From NCBI GenBank assembly GCA_026075535.2, contig AP026544.2, positions 11,904,001 to 11,968,000 on the forward strand: 64,000 nucleotides of DNA, written 5' to 3'. The translations under genes were made by a program, and so were the position numbers. This DNA is from Tricholoma matsutake. Lineage: Eukaryota > Basidiomycota > Agaricomycetes > Agaricales > Tricholomataceae. The notes beneath the pieces were generated by a model. It saw only the letters and a program-made list of their open reading frames with translations. It was not told the origin of the DNA and did no database searches. This document shows, one piece after another, positions 33,115 through 44,752 of the stretch. Every line of letters starts with the position of its first letter. Position 1 is the stretch's first letter.

Positions 33115-34317
33115 TGCTCCGGCGAGGATTCAGAACGTTGTGGTGCTATTTGGGAGGTGATTAGTGAATATGATTCAGATTCCACATCTGACTCCTGTCC
33201 CTCCGCACAATCGGTATCTGACTCCAAAGAGGATTCCGACGAAGAATCGGTCGGAGACCACCTACTCGATGAGCAGATGGGAGTGATGGACAAGTCCCCT
33301 CTTACCTTGAACCTCAGGCGCCCCCTGGCCCTCAGGAAGTTATCCAAAAAAATTACCCGTCCTCCTCGAACTGAGCAGGACAACCGGTGCTTCATCGTTT
33401 GAATGAAGATCCATGGTCTCAAAGCCAATGTACTCCTCGACTCAGGGTGTACTGCGGACTCGGTCTCTCCTGAATTCACTGTTTCGGCAAATATAAAGGT
33501 GCACGAACTTATTGAGACCGTGCCCCTCCAATTGGGAACGGTGGGGAGTCAATCCAAGATTAACTTCGGGCTCTTTGCAGAGTTCGAATTGAGAACCGTG
33601 AAAGCGGATCACTACTTTGATGTGATCAACCTCGATAGATATGATGCTATCGTGGGGACAGTGTTCATGAGGAAGTATGGCATTATCCTTGACTTTGAAT
33701 GAGACCAGGTGTGGTTTCAGGGGCAAGTCCTCTCCACCATTGTTGAGAGCAAGAGCACGTTTTGACAGGTACATCGATATGCCATGAGAACTCAACCTGT
33801 ACAGGATGAGTGACTCGACAGCAGCCCTAGTGCTGCTGTCAGCATGTTGAAGGACCCCAACCAGTTGGGGTTAAGTTCAGTTTCCCCCCAGCCTCCTTCC
33901 AGGGGTTGGGCTTCCATGACAATGGTGGAAGAGAGGGATGTCGATCATCCCCAGAAGGGACAGGGGTTGGGTGTTTCTGACCCCATACTACTGGGCCCTG
34001 AAGACGAAGACTGGGATACCTTGGAAAAGGATCCCGACAAGGAGCCTATGAGCGATCATGAGGGTGACGGCGAATGGGATGAACTCATTGAGGAATTTAC
34101 TCGGGACTGTTATCCCAAAGGACCGAAGTGTGGTCCCACTGTGCCCGAGGTCCTCTCGGAGCAGCAACTGACCGACTTGAATGAAGCACTCTTCACCATC
34201 TGTGAAGAGCTAGCAGAGAGTGCCAAGGCCCAAGGACCTTTGGATAAAAAGGACATTCCCCGATTGCGGGAGGAATGGCTGGAAATATGTAAGGACATCC
34301 TAAGGGGTGTACCCGAA
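33115..34317 (+). pseudogene. pol: Element C pol: acidic connector and aspartic protease
   Basis: Protease core: catalytic VLLDSGCTADSVSP at about 33430-33471 and the second block YDAIVGTVFM near 33645. It is flanked by Asp/Glu/Ser-rich connectors. In-frame TGA at 33400, 33700, 33763 and 33811; same frame as gag, so this element needs no programmed frameshift. Confidence 0.82.
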
Positions 34318-35223
34318 TGACCTCCTCCGATGAGGGAGATCAACCATCAGATACCCTTGGTGGATGAAAAGAAGAGGTATAGCTATCACTTGCCTAAATG
34401 CCCAGACTCGATGAAACAACCTTTTGCCAATAAGATCGAGAGGTACTGCCGGGCAGGATGGTGGAGGCCTGCTTGCATGGAGCAGGCTGCCCCGATGTTG
34501 GTGGTTCCCAAGAAAAATGGGGACATTCGCACTGTGGTGAATGCAAAGAAAAGGAATGACAACACACTTAAAAACATGATGCCATTCCCTGATCAGGACC
34601 TGATCAGGTTGGACATAGCTCGAGCAAAATATCATTTGAAGATTGATTTGTCCGATGCCTATGAACAGATCCCAGTGGAACAGGGGGATATCTGGAAAAC
34701 TGCATTCGCAATGGTACTGGGCACTTTCGAGAGCCTAGTAATGCAGCAGGGCGACTGCAATGCCCCAGCCACTTTCCAACAGTTGATGAACTCTATATTT
34801 TGGGAGTACATTGGCAGGTTCATGCATGCTTATCTAGATGAGATCTTCATGTTCAGCAACTCTGTCGAGGAACATCAACGTCATCTTAAGCTCATGTTTG
34901 ATAAACTATGAGAGCATGAACTGTACTTGCGCGTGGATAAGTGTGAGCTATATGCCGAGAAACTTGAGTGTCTCGGACATATGATTGACGACTATGGACT
35001 CCATGCTGACAGCGATAAGATGGCAAGGATACAAGAATGGAAGGTACCTCGGAATTATCACAAGGTTCAGCAATTCTTGGGTCTGGTGCAGTACCTAGCC
35101 CATTTCCTCCCTGATATTTCAGCCTACACCAGTCCACTCTCCACCATGACGAAGAATGGACAATCTTTCCATTGGCGCCCCCTGCACGATAGCTGTTTCC
35201 AGTCTATCAAGGACATCTGCTGA
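34318..35223 (+). pseudogene. pol: Element C reverse transcriptase with a YLDE active site
   Basis: RT motifs: AAPMLVVPKKNGDIRTVVNA near 34480, LKIDLSDAYEQIPV near 34635, QGDCNAPATFQQLMN near 34750. The catalytic box is YLDE (34831-34842) where YLDD is expected; the last Asp is replaced by Glu (GAG), which should cripple metal binding. TGA at 34318, 34909 and 35221. The thumb region follows (VQQFLGLVQYLAHFLP). Confidence 0.85.
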
Positions 35224-35835
35224 TTGACCCCAGTACTGAAGCTGATTGATGCTAGTTCCCCAGAGCCCATCTGGGTGATCTGCAATGCTTCGGTGTTTGG
35301 AGTTGGGGCCATGTATGGTCAGGGACCTGAATGGCAGAGCTGTCAACCCACCGGATTCCTATCCAAGAAGTTTTCGGATGCTCAAAGGAACTACAGGACC
35401 TTTGAGCATGAAACAATAGCAATACTTGAGGTGCTGCTCAAGTGGGAGGACAAGCTGATAGGTCGGCAACTCCAAGTTGTGACCGATCATAAGGCTCTGG
35501 AGTTTTTCCAGACCCAGCATCGATTGTCCACCCAACAGTCCCGATGTATGGAGTACCTATCTCGATTTGACTTTGACATACGATATGTCAAAGGAAACCT
35601 AAACAAGGTTGCTGACACCCTTTTGCGATATTACCAGTTTGATAACTGGGAGGACGCCCCATTGGTGCAACATTATGTGTTCGCCGACGTGCGACTGGAT
35701 CCCATGCATGAGGATTTGCCTTGGGACCGTCATCTGGAAATTAGGAATCGAGTCATCGAGGCTCGATCAGCACAGGCCCAGGCTCATCGGGCAGGAGAGC
35801 ACCTAAGGGCCCTGCGTGAAAGGGTGGAAGATTGA
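35224..35835 (+). pseudogene. pol: Element C RNase H
   Basis: Begins TPVLKLIDASSPEPIWVICNASV. The first catalytic Asp, normally in (C/T)DAS, is Asn here (ICNAS). Later blocks NYRTFEHETIAILEVL and VTDHKALEFF are present. The stop at 35833 is TGA. Confidence 0.82.
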
Positions 35836-36945
35836 GAATTAGCCGTGGCCAAATTAGCCAGGGCTCAAGCCAAGGATGGAGTAGACGTTCCAAAGGATCC
35901 TGCGGATGGAGACCCCATGGTATACAAATCCTTGGCAAAACACCAGGATTTGAAGGTGTTTCTTTCAGAGCTTGACCCGATGGATGAGGACATCCAACAG
36001 GGTTATAAGGCTGACAAGGTCTTTGGCAAAATCCTCGATGATCCCAAGGATCATCCCGACTTTGCGGTAGTTGATGGGATAATCTGGACAAAGAACAAGG
36101 GAGGTGTATGAGTGGTCTGCGTACCCTCGGCTCCATCCAAGGACACCACCTTGCATGGTCGTATCATTGACCAGGCTCACTCGATCATCGGGCACTTTGG
36201 CCTGGCAAAAACCTCCAAATATATAAGGAGATGGTATTGGTGGCCCCGCCTCCAATACAAAGTGGATAAATTTTGTGAATTGTGTGAGGCATGCGTTCAA
36301 TCTAAGGGGGAGTATCGCTCCCCCCTAGGTAAGCTACATTCATTGCCAATCCCAATCCGCCCTTGGGAATCCATAGGAATGGACTTTATTGGTCCATTCC
36401 CTGAGTCTGAAGGGTTCAACTACCTATGGGTAGTTATATGCCGATTGTCATCCATGGTACATCTAGTGCCTATAACTATCACCACCACTGCCTCTGAATT
36501 GTTGTCTCTTTTCATCAAAGAGATTGTGAGGTTGCATGGGTTACCCGGATCAATTGTTTCTGACCGGGATTCCAAGTTCACCTCCCGCTGGTGGCAGGAG
36601 GTACACCGTATCCTGGACGTCAAACTGTTGATGTCTACTTCTTTCCACCCTCAAATGGATGGTGCTACCAAACAAGCCAATCGCTTGATCGCACAGATAT
36701 TGTGATCTTTCATGGCATCAAGCCAGAAAGACTGGGTAAAATTCCTCGCCCTGGTGGAGTTTGCAATCAACTCCACCATTAATCGAGTGACTGGTATGGC
36801 CCCATTTGAGGTGACCTATGGATATCTTCCCCGCATGATGCGAGAGATAGTCACCCCCAAGCAAGTGCCACCCGGGGTGCAGACCTTCGCGATGGATGCA
36901 TTGCACAACATGGCTATCACTTATGACAGTATCATCGCAGAGTGA
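35836..36945 (+). pseudogene. pol: Element C integrase
   Basis: HHCC zinc module (QAHSIIGHFGLAKTSKYIRR..WWP..C..C) near 36170-36290. Core: first Asp in GMDFIGPFPES (about 36380), second in SDRDSKF (about 36560), and a variant of the HPQTDG block (FHPQMDGATKQAN), with the usual Glu replaced by Lys. Stops: TGA 36109, 36703 and 36943. Confidence 0.83.
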
Positions 36946-37476
36946 GTTTTCCAAAGGTTCCACGCCAACAAGCAGCATGGAAAGGAGCCAGAAATCAGGC
37001 CAGGGGAGAAGGTTTACTTGTCCACTAAGAACCTTAACCTTCCCAAGGGGAGGGCCAGTAAACTCCTCCCCAAATTGGTAGGACCATATGAGGTCCTTTG
37101 AAGTTACCCAGATACATCAAATTATGATTTGGACTTACCTTCTGAACTCCAGAGTCGAAGGGTGCACGGTAGGTTCCATGTGAATCTACTGCACCCCCAT
37201 TTCCCAAGTGATGACGCCCTGTTTCCTAACAGGAGACATCTAGATCCTTACGACTTCAGCGCACCTGACGATGCTGAGTGGTGGGTCGAGGAGATCATGG
37301 CCCATTGATGGAAGGGATGTGCATTGGAATTGGAGGTGAAGTGGAGTGTTGGCGAGTCCATTTGGGAACCCCTGGCGGTCTGCAATGAGTTGGCGGCCCT
37401 GGATGCATACTTGGCCCTTGTGGGGGCCAAGGACTGGAATGAATTGCCCAAGTGTGCACCAGCACGCAAGAGGTGA
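36946..37476 (+). pseudogene. pol: Element C integrase tail with a chromodomain-like segment
   Basis: GEKVYLSTKNL..KLVGPYEV and HGRFHVNLLHPHF are integrase C-terminal motifs. AEWWVEEIMAH..LELEVKWSVGESIWEPL resembles a chromodomain shadow. TGA at 37099 and 37306; two TGA codons in tandem at 37474-37479 end the frame. Confidence 0.75.
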
Positions 37477-37746
37477 TGAGACTTCCCGACTTGGTCGAGA
37501 AGGCCAGGAGAGGAGATGCCTGGGCCCTCCCACTAAGAGTGGGAATTCCTTAGTGGGAATTATGAGCTTCACTGGTGAAGCTGTCACACTTTTTCCCAGG
37601 CATGGGAATGTACTGTATAGTTGACTGGCAGAGTTGAATGTGAAAATTTTTTCTCTTCCTCAAGTCCATCCTTCACTATGGATGGCCAGTCCAACAACTC
37701 CATGGACGGTTCACACTAATTTGGGCAATGTGATCGTGAGGCAGAC

Positions 37747-40106
37747 ATGCCTCAAAGGGGGAGGGATAGAAGGGAGGATAGGCAGGGAAGAAGGGACCTT
37801 GAACCGCAAGGCTCGAGGAGGAGAGAACTTGAACCACAAGGCTCAAGAAGAGACGATAGAAGAAGGAGGTCCCCCTCAACCAGCAGCTCAGTGGAGTACA
37901 CTAGGGTTAACCAGAGACGCGGGATGTGGGCTGCTCCCCCTAGGGAGGAGTGGAAATATGATGGTCACCTGGGAATCATTGTTCACTGGGTTGGATGCGA
38001 AACATGTAAGTCCTACGTGATGCACGTGTATCAACATGAGTTCGAGCAGGACAGGGATTATCTCAAATCTCGGGATCGATGAGACCGAGCCCTCATGGCG
38101 GAAGTCAGATGTATCGCAGAGCGAACGTATGACAGCTATGACGACGAGATCGCCGACCTCAAGGCCAAGATTCACAGCCTTGAGGATCAGCTGGACCGAT
38201 ATTGAGAGGACCGGCCAGTTAAGTGACCCTGTGCTTGTGAGCCATCCCCAGTGTCTGGGATGCCTGCTTGACCCAATTATGCAGGTGCTGTGTCCAGGCC
38301 TGTATCGGTACCCACCAGCCCTTCCCACCTTCCTCGTACCTCTGTCGAGGCCATGGATGTGGATACAAAGGCCATCCAATATCCACCACTTCCACCCATT
38401 TCACCAAAGCCACCCATCTCTTCCTCCGTAACCCATCCCTGGTCAGCCAATTGGGTACCTGCACCTAGGGAGCCCCCACTGACCTCTCCCAAGCTTCCCT
38501 GGAATACCACGGAGTTTGATCGCTGGGCGGTTGCTGCCCAACGAGAAGGAAATGAACTGGACCTTCGACGGGCCCAGTCCTTTGCACGTATTGTCAGTCT
38601 GACTCCTACCATGGATCACACTCCAGTCATGAGCCATGCGCTCATGACCTGGAGACTTCCCAAGTGGTTGCCAGTGGAATGCCAGTCAGCGAAGGGAATA
38701 CGCAAACTCCAAGACCCTTACCGGATGCCTCAGCCTCTGATCAATGACTCACCCGAGTCTTGGGCTCAGTTCATGCATCGACAACTCTTTCAATTCCAGA
38801 ACTCTTCTGGGTTGATCTTGGACCACTCACGAGTTAGCCTCCCTCACGTTTGAGGCATGCTACTCATGAGACAGCAAATTCCTTCTGGGTTACCCCAGAA
38901 GCAAAAACAACTTCTGCAACTCCTTCTGGCCGAGGTGTTCTGTACCCCTGGTTTATACCGATGTACCCACCAGAACCTACACCTTTCTATGAGCATACAG
39001 TGTGACCAACAGTTCATGGCTCCCATTTCCCCTAACATCACTCTGGATGACATCGTGAGCCATCTCGCCCTTCTCAAAGTCTCTGACCATGAGGTCAGAG
39101 AGGCCTACCATTATGGGCTAGGATGGATCACTGGGGTGGCTGAATCCCGATGTGAAGAAGACTCGGCTCCGGCGTCAGAGGTGTTGCAATGGTTGAGACA
39201 GTTGTCCGCTCCCGACGCCTTGGACGCCCCGTTGATGATGGAGCCCAAGTGGTGGATCAGGAGTTGATGCTTGACACAGCCCCCACCCCCCAAGAGGAAG
39301 TGAATGCCCAAGATGACCGACTGGGTCTCCCCTTTGGGTGGAAACCCAGGGCTGTCCACTTCAATGCACGCGGTGTCTCGACTTCCAGTGTCTTCTCCTG
39401 TACTCCCAGTGACTGCTCCAAGTTCGGTGATTCCCCTGTCTGCGGGATCCTCTGGTATATGATCTCTATCCACTCACCCTGGGCTGCCTTTGGCCAGGTT
39501 GAACAGACATACTCCCACCACGACAGTTACCGCCGCCATTTTTCCAAAACCCCTAGATCCCCTCCTACTCAACCTATCGTCACAGCTGAGTCAAACCCCA
39601 TTACTGGGCCTTCCCAACCCGGTCCGTCTACCGCCTCCCAGGTGTTAGAGACCCCCGACTATGAGGATGGAGGATGGACCTATGTGGGCCCTCCTCGTCG
39701 AACCAAGACCAAGAAGAATCGGGCCAAGAATGAGAGAAGGAGACAGCGAGCCACTGCCATGGGTGTAGCATCTACCGAGCCTGGAGAAATCCAGGATCGT
39801 TTCCCAGTTGCTCACATCACCCGGAGCAAGCGAAACAAAAAGGGATATAGTACTGAGGAGACTGACTTGGTATCTGATGACGTGGAAGACGACCTGGTGA
39901 CTACGACTGTTCCCCTTGGAGGAGCGCAGTCCCCCGGTCCTTCCCCGGCCGACTCTTCTCCCCTCACTCCGGTATCGCAAACCATGGCTCCTCTTACCCC
40001 TACCATTCGACCCACCCCGCTCAGAGGCAGTATGGATCTTGATGACCCGGCCGACATGGTTCCATTGCCCCCTTCCCCTCCTTGCCCCAGCGAGGAGACA
40101 AAATAG
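37747..40106 (+). pseudogene. Element C third ORF, about 780 codons, unknown
   Basis: A coding-like region of 2.4 kb between integrase and the 3' LTR. It starts with an Arg-rich segment (MPQRGRDRREDRQGRRDLEP), continues in one frame to about 39240 with TGA at 38080, 38203, 38224, 38269 and 38851, then changes frame and ends at TAG 40104. Features: a predicted coiled coil (DDEIADLKAKIHSLEDQL), a Pro-rich middle (38290-38530), a helical block (38850-39100) and a basic segment KTKKNRAKNERRRQR near 39710. No transmembrane segment as expected of env. I recognise no domain. Confidence 0.6.
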
Positions 40107-40295
40107 ATTATCCTACATTCCAATCATCCACCCTGCTCGGACGCAGACTGGATATCACCATTCTACCCTCTTGCTTTTCTGTCTCTGTCCTCACTTAGGT
40201 CGAAGATGTCTTATTATACTTTTGGACTTCTGGTACATATCTTGTTTCCTTTGGGTTTTTGGCTTGGACCATGGGTCCAAGCCAGAAGTGGAGAA

Positions 40296-40474
40296 TGTAG
40301 TGATCTGGACTGTTGCCCAGTCTTTACATTTATTATATAGTATTTGTTCCAGCCACCGGTCCCTTTATAAGGGACGGTGTTTAATGACTAGATCAGACTT
40401 CTACACCAGGCAAAAATATATGTTAATCGTGTTCTTGCCTTGTGTGAATTAAGTCTACCCTCCGGTTTACTACA
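40296..40474 (+). repeat. 3' LTR of element C
   Basis: 179 bp, the same length as the 5' LTR with few differences. It is preceded by a GAAGTGGAGAA purine tract. Confidence 0.88.
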
Positions 40475-41117
40475 TACAGCATGTCACCATTCCTTTGTTT
40501 ATCCATGTTCTAGTTCACACTGGCCGCGATTAGCATACAAGTCTTTTAAGAACTATGTGCATGACCGGCACCCACTTTATCTTTTCCTAAATAGATGACT
40601 TAAAACAAACTATAGCATACAGGACTTGAATTACTGCTGCTATTACAATACAAATCTTTTAAGAGCTATGTGAATCACCTGCGCCGACTTGATGTTTTCT
40701 GGCACCGAGAGATGCACTGAAGCCGTGTGGGCCCATACTGTTTTCCTTTTACTGTCATGGGCCCACCCGATCATTCCATCGGGCATATCATTCATATGGG
40801 CCCATTTCCCTGCATTATGTTAGGATGGGCCCATACACATTTTCTTAGCTCATACAGTAACTGGCGCCAGTCATTCGCTTAGCTCCACTGTTATGCTTAT
40901 GGCTGCCGGCGACTTTATCACTACCAGCGTCGGTCACTTCAATGTATGTTTGTTGTATCTATCCTTGTAGCCTCCTTCCACATTCCTACAGCATGATGAA
41001 TTCAATATATACCTTATACTCCATCTATTAATGAAGCAACTATGCATATATTGATCAAAATATATACACAAATAGGCATAGTATAAAAAATATTGTTAAT
41101 TTTTATCCAACATAGAA
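40475..41117. repeat. Right subterminal repeat region of the KDZ element
   Basis: 40475-40540 is inverted relative to 19770-19830, and 40728-40860 (four TGGGCCCA palindromes) is inverted relative to 19340-19470, whereas ACTATAGC.TACAGGACTTGAATTACTGCTG (40608) is direct relative to 19461. A mosaic of repeats. Non-coding. Confidence 0.7.
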
Positions 41118-42800
41118 TTATGCCGGGGGTGTTGATGTTTTTGGAATTGAGACAGTGGTATCAGGTGGGAGGGGGGACATTTGTGCAGTGTATGTTGATG
41201 TTGGATCTGGGGAGGTAGAAGTTGCAGCTGCATTGGTGAAAGAACTGGTGTCAGGGATCACTGATGTAGCTGTGGTCATAATAATGGGAACAGGCGATGG
41301 TGGGGAGCGAATGGATTCACGCAAATGGGCTGGATTGACGAACATTGATGACTTTGGGAGATGGATCGTCAACGGCGCCGTGGCATCTGCATTCCATGGA
41401 TCTTCATCTTCTGATTCCTCCTCAAAGCTTCCCTCGTTCTCCAATTCGGCCAACCACTTGTTCGTTGCCGCCAATTGACCATGCAACATGAAAACCTCCT
41501 GCTTCATCTTCTCCAACTCCATCCCATTCCTCAACCCCCTCATCTCAGCCTCCAGCACCAGAATGCTCACCAGCACCTTTTCTCTCAACTCACCCATCTC
41601 AGCCTCCAATGCCAGAATGCTCACTGTCATCTTTTCCTTCAACGTGTTCAAAACTTCCATGTATCCACGCAACATGAGGCTTTCCTTATCCAATTTCCCT
41701 TGATTTTCTGCCAAGACTGATACAAGCGTGCAGAGGTCTTGGAGCTCCCATTGTAAACCACTGACGGTGGGCATGCGATTGGGATGGGTGACACGACCTG
41801 GTGGCGGTGGCGCAGGAAGCGTGGTGTCGATGGATTGGGGGATTGTGAGGCTTGTTGACGGGACAGGCTCTGGGGTTGGTATATGGTCGGAGATGCGTGA
41901 AGTTGAGGGGACGGGGGCTGGCGTGACGGGGATGTACTCATCTGACTCACCAGCAGTGTCTGCTGCCCGCCGTTTTCTCTTCGGCGCTGTTCTTGGTCAT
42001 TCACTTTCCTCTGCCTTCACCTTTTTCTTCCCAACAACCTTGTTTCTCCTCTTGAGCTCCCCTGCTGCTATCAATTCATCTCGCCGTGCTGTACGTGATG
42101 CTGTATATGAGCATTTGGTCTTGCCCTTGTGGCATGTCACACAAGCAATCTGGATGCCCGTCATTTGGCAGGTTGTCAGGCCCCTCAAACTGCAGGTGTC
42201 ACACAGAGCAGTGGGCCATTCCACAATGGACCTCCATATATCGTCTTCAGGTAGAGCAGGAGTGGCTGTCATGATTGGCAGGTTGGCGTGGATGAATGGT
42301 GGCTCTTTTGTGATGTTGCTGTCCTCCATTTCAGGCAGCACCAGCTGTGGCGACACCTTTCAGTGTTTCGACTGAGGTGGAGCCAGGTGTTCTATGACCT
42401 TCTTTTCCTTGCCCTTGCCCTTGCCCTTGCCCTTGCTCTGGGCTCTTGCAGCTGCTTCTGTTTGGTTGGTCTGAGCCTCCAGCGTCGCAGTGGTGGGAAT
42501 GGGTGTGGACACAGCGATGAGTGATGTGGCTGCAGAACCGGGAGCAACGATGGGTGGTGTAGCCATGGTGGGGATTTGGAGCATAACGTGCATGGCCGGG
42601 AGAGTGCTGCTTGGCGCAGTGACGGGCAAAGGTTGACAAATATATATGCTCTGGTCGATGGATTCCCAAGGCACTGGGCCAGACTTATCCCACTGATGGA
42701 GTACTTTGAACACATGTTTGAGGAACGGCATCATCGCCGCTTCCTTCGCCAACGCCTTTTTCCTATAATCCAACTTCAACGCCTTCTTAGAAAGATTCAT
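41118..42800 (-). pseudogene. KDZ accessory gene 2: Zn2Cys6-like cysteine-cluster protein with coiled coil
   Basis: One minus-strand frame of 561 codons from ATG 42800 to 41118, interrupted only by TGA near 42360 (KH*KV) and 41997 (ESE*PRT). Order: a basic helical N-terminus, Ser/Pro/Thr-rich linker, a (KG)n run (SKGKGKGKGKEKK), a six-Cys cluster CDTC..TTC..ACVTC..KTKC (spacing C2C7C8C2C6C, near 42120-42225), a nuclear-localisation-like PKRKRR, then a coiled coil with a duplicated SILxLEAEMxxLR heptad block (41500-41640) and an acidic Ser/Thr tail. The cluster resembles fungal GAL4-type DNA-binding clusters but is not a confident match. It may bind DNA for the element. Confidence 0.55.
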
Positions 42801-42920
42801 AGGACATAATAAAAATCATGCACCAACTTGCCCAACATGGATTTCGAATCCACGGTCATCCAAGTACCATCCAAAAATGTATTGAGGGCATGCTCCATGG
42901 ATTCGGTGTGCTGAGAAGAC
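42801..42920. promoter_or_regulatory. Divergent promoter between KDZ accessory genes 2 and 3
   Basis: 120 bp separate the two predicted starts (42800 minus, 42921 plus), so the pair probably shares a control region. No clear TATA box. The start of gene 3 may lie further right (ATG 43001), which would widen the gap. Confidence 0.4.
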
Positions 42921-44510
42921 ATGATAAAACTGTTTGTACTTAGGGTGGATGCAGTTGATAGTGTCAATAAATTTTCAACTTCCGTATTCAAAATTCACAT
43001 GACCGTGTTTGTTGATCAATTTTCGCGTCTTATGGAATATTCAGGCAGCTCATCAGTAAACTTGCCAAATTTGCCACCAACAAGTATGCCCACTCTGGAC
43101 CTCGATGCCTTGGACATTCCTGGTAGTCCTGATTCACCAGCGGTGTATATAGATAATCTGGACCTGGCCACTTTTCATATTCCTGAACGTCCTGATTCAC
43201 CGGCGGTGGATGGTACTCTTCATTTCTCCATACCACGTTCATCAATACATTCCTCATTTGCTTTTGATATTTCTGAAGCGGCTGCAGATATTATCCATTT
43301 GGCAACCCCACCCTCCGAAAATTCCCAATCTTTTGACTTGGATGCATTTCACATTCCTGGTAGTCCCGACTCACCCACAGCGAGCACCATTCATTTGACA
43401 TCATCACCACCACACCATGACCTAGATCTCTTTCATATTCCTGACTCGCCGGCTGCCGATGCATTTTATATTCCTGGTAGTCCTGACTCACCAGTGGCAA
43501 TCAGCACTGTTCATTTGACATTATTGCTGGCACACCATGACCGAGACATGTTTCATATTCCTGACTTGCCAGCCACCGATGGGCTTTATATTCCTGGTAG
43601 TCCTGAGCTGGTGGTGAGCACCACTGTTCATTTGACACTATCGCCGGCACACCATGACCTAGACATGCATATTCCTGACTCGCTGGCCGCCAATGTGTTT
43701 TATATTACTGGTAGTCCTGAGTCGCCAGTGGCGAGCACCACCACTCATTTGACATCATCCCTGGCACACAATGACATGAACATGTTTCATATTCCTGACT
43801 CGCCAGGCACAGATTGTTCTGGAGTTGATTTTGGAGCCCCAATGGTGCTACATACCCATACCATTGACCCAGACACTTTTTATATTCCTGGCAGTCCTAA
43901 TCATTCGGCAACACCGCCATCACAATTACAAATGGTGGACACTCTTGAGATCCCTGCCAGTGTTGACATGCCAGATGCAGACAGTGCACACTTCTGGTTT
44001 ACTGAGGTGACTGAAGGTAGTGACATGGAGCTCGATGTCTCTATGGCCTATATCGAACCTGTGCTGGATCATGTCACCCCGACATTGTCCTTGCCTGGAT
44101 CTTCTCATAGTTCAATATTGACACAGAGAGATTCAGATGAGGTCCATTCCCCCCCTGGCTCTTCCCAAAATGTTCCTCAGCGCACTGTCCGCCTTTTGTT
44201 ACCCAGCCACATTCATCCAGTATTCCCAGGTTGTACTCCATCAACACCGGCATCATCCCAGCAGGCCCCCCAAGTAAGTCCTGAACTTTGGCCGAAAGCT
44301 GCTGAATAATGATTGTAGGAGATTTTGACTTATTCTGATGCTGTTGAACACAGCTACCACAAGGCCGTCAAGACAGTGAAGTCCAACATTGCAGTAAACC
44401 ATGCCCTTCACCGGCAGCTCGCCACCCTTGATGAGGCAATGTGCCAGATGGCCCAATTAATGCAGCAGAAGTGCAGGACAATGATGAATTCTTTACCAAG
44501 GACATCATAA
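42921..44510 (+). CDS. KDZ accessory gene 3: FHIPGSPDSP-repeat protein
   Basis: Exon 1 is 42921-44273 and exon 2 is 44319-44510, joined across a 45-nt GTAAGT..TTGTAG intron in phase 0. It is about 514 aa without internal stops. The middle (43090-43900) is a run of degenerate repeats of about 35-40 residues built from (F/Y)(H/Y)IPGSPDSP, ST.HLT(S/L)S and HHDLDMFHIPDSP. The C-terminal exon is helical (SYHKAVKTVKSNIAVNH). No known domain. The repeats suggest a disordered or scaffold-like protein. It is the least damaged gene of the KDZ element. The start could also be the ATG at 43001 or 43031. Confidence 0.55.
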
Positions 44511-44752
44511 AATTATCACTAGCAACTTCTTTCATTTTGCTTAATGTATATGTCAACCATGCTAGCTGGCACTGTTTTTCGGCAATTACAATCTTTTCAG
44601 TAATTACCAGCAGCGAGAATCATCACCCGTGAAGGGTAGACCATATTTTTCTAGCAATTACTGGTGGCAATTGTTGCTGCTGGTGCTATAATTCTATTCA
44701 CTGGGCCCACACAGATCAAGCAATTACCACCGGTAATAATCATCACTGGTGC

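Larger units (their letters stand above)
24348..40474 (+). mobile_element. Ty3-like element C, inserted in the KDZ transposon and split by B1
   Basis: Two 179-bp LTRs (24348-24526 and 40296-40474) begin TGTAGTGATC and end ACTACA. The interior without B1 is about 9.7 kb: gag, protease, RT, RNase H, integrase, a chromodomain-like tail and a long third ORF. The flanking bases differ (TGTAT left, TACAG right), so no target duplication is visible. From 31558 to 37476 the frame is unbroken apart from one TAA and 16 TGA codons. Confidence 0.85.

Noticed and set aside
31558..37476. UGA reassignment to arginine (alternative genetic code)
   Set aside because: Arg CGA codons remain in the same frames, B1/B2 show CGA/TGA polymorphism, and TGA also ends real frames; CpG decay is simpler.
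37747..40106. Envelope gene making element C an errantivirus-like virus
   Set aside because: No signal peptide, transmembrane segment or fusion-like region seen; composition is basic and Pro-rich.
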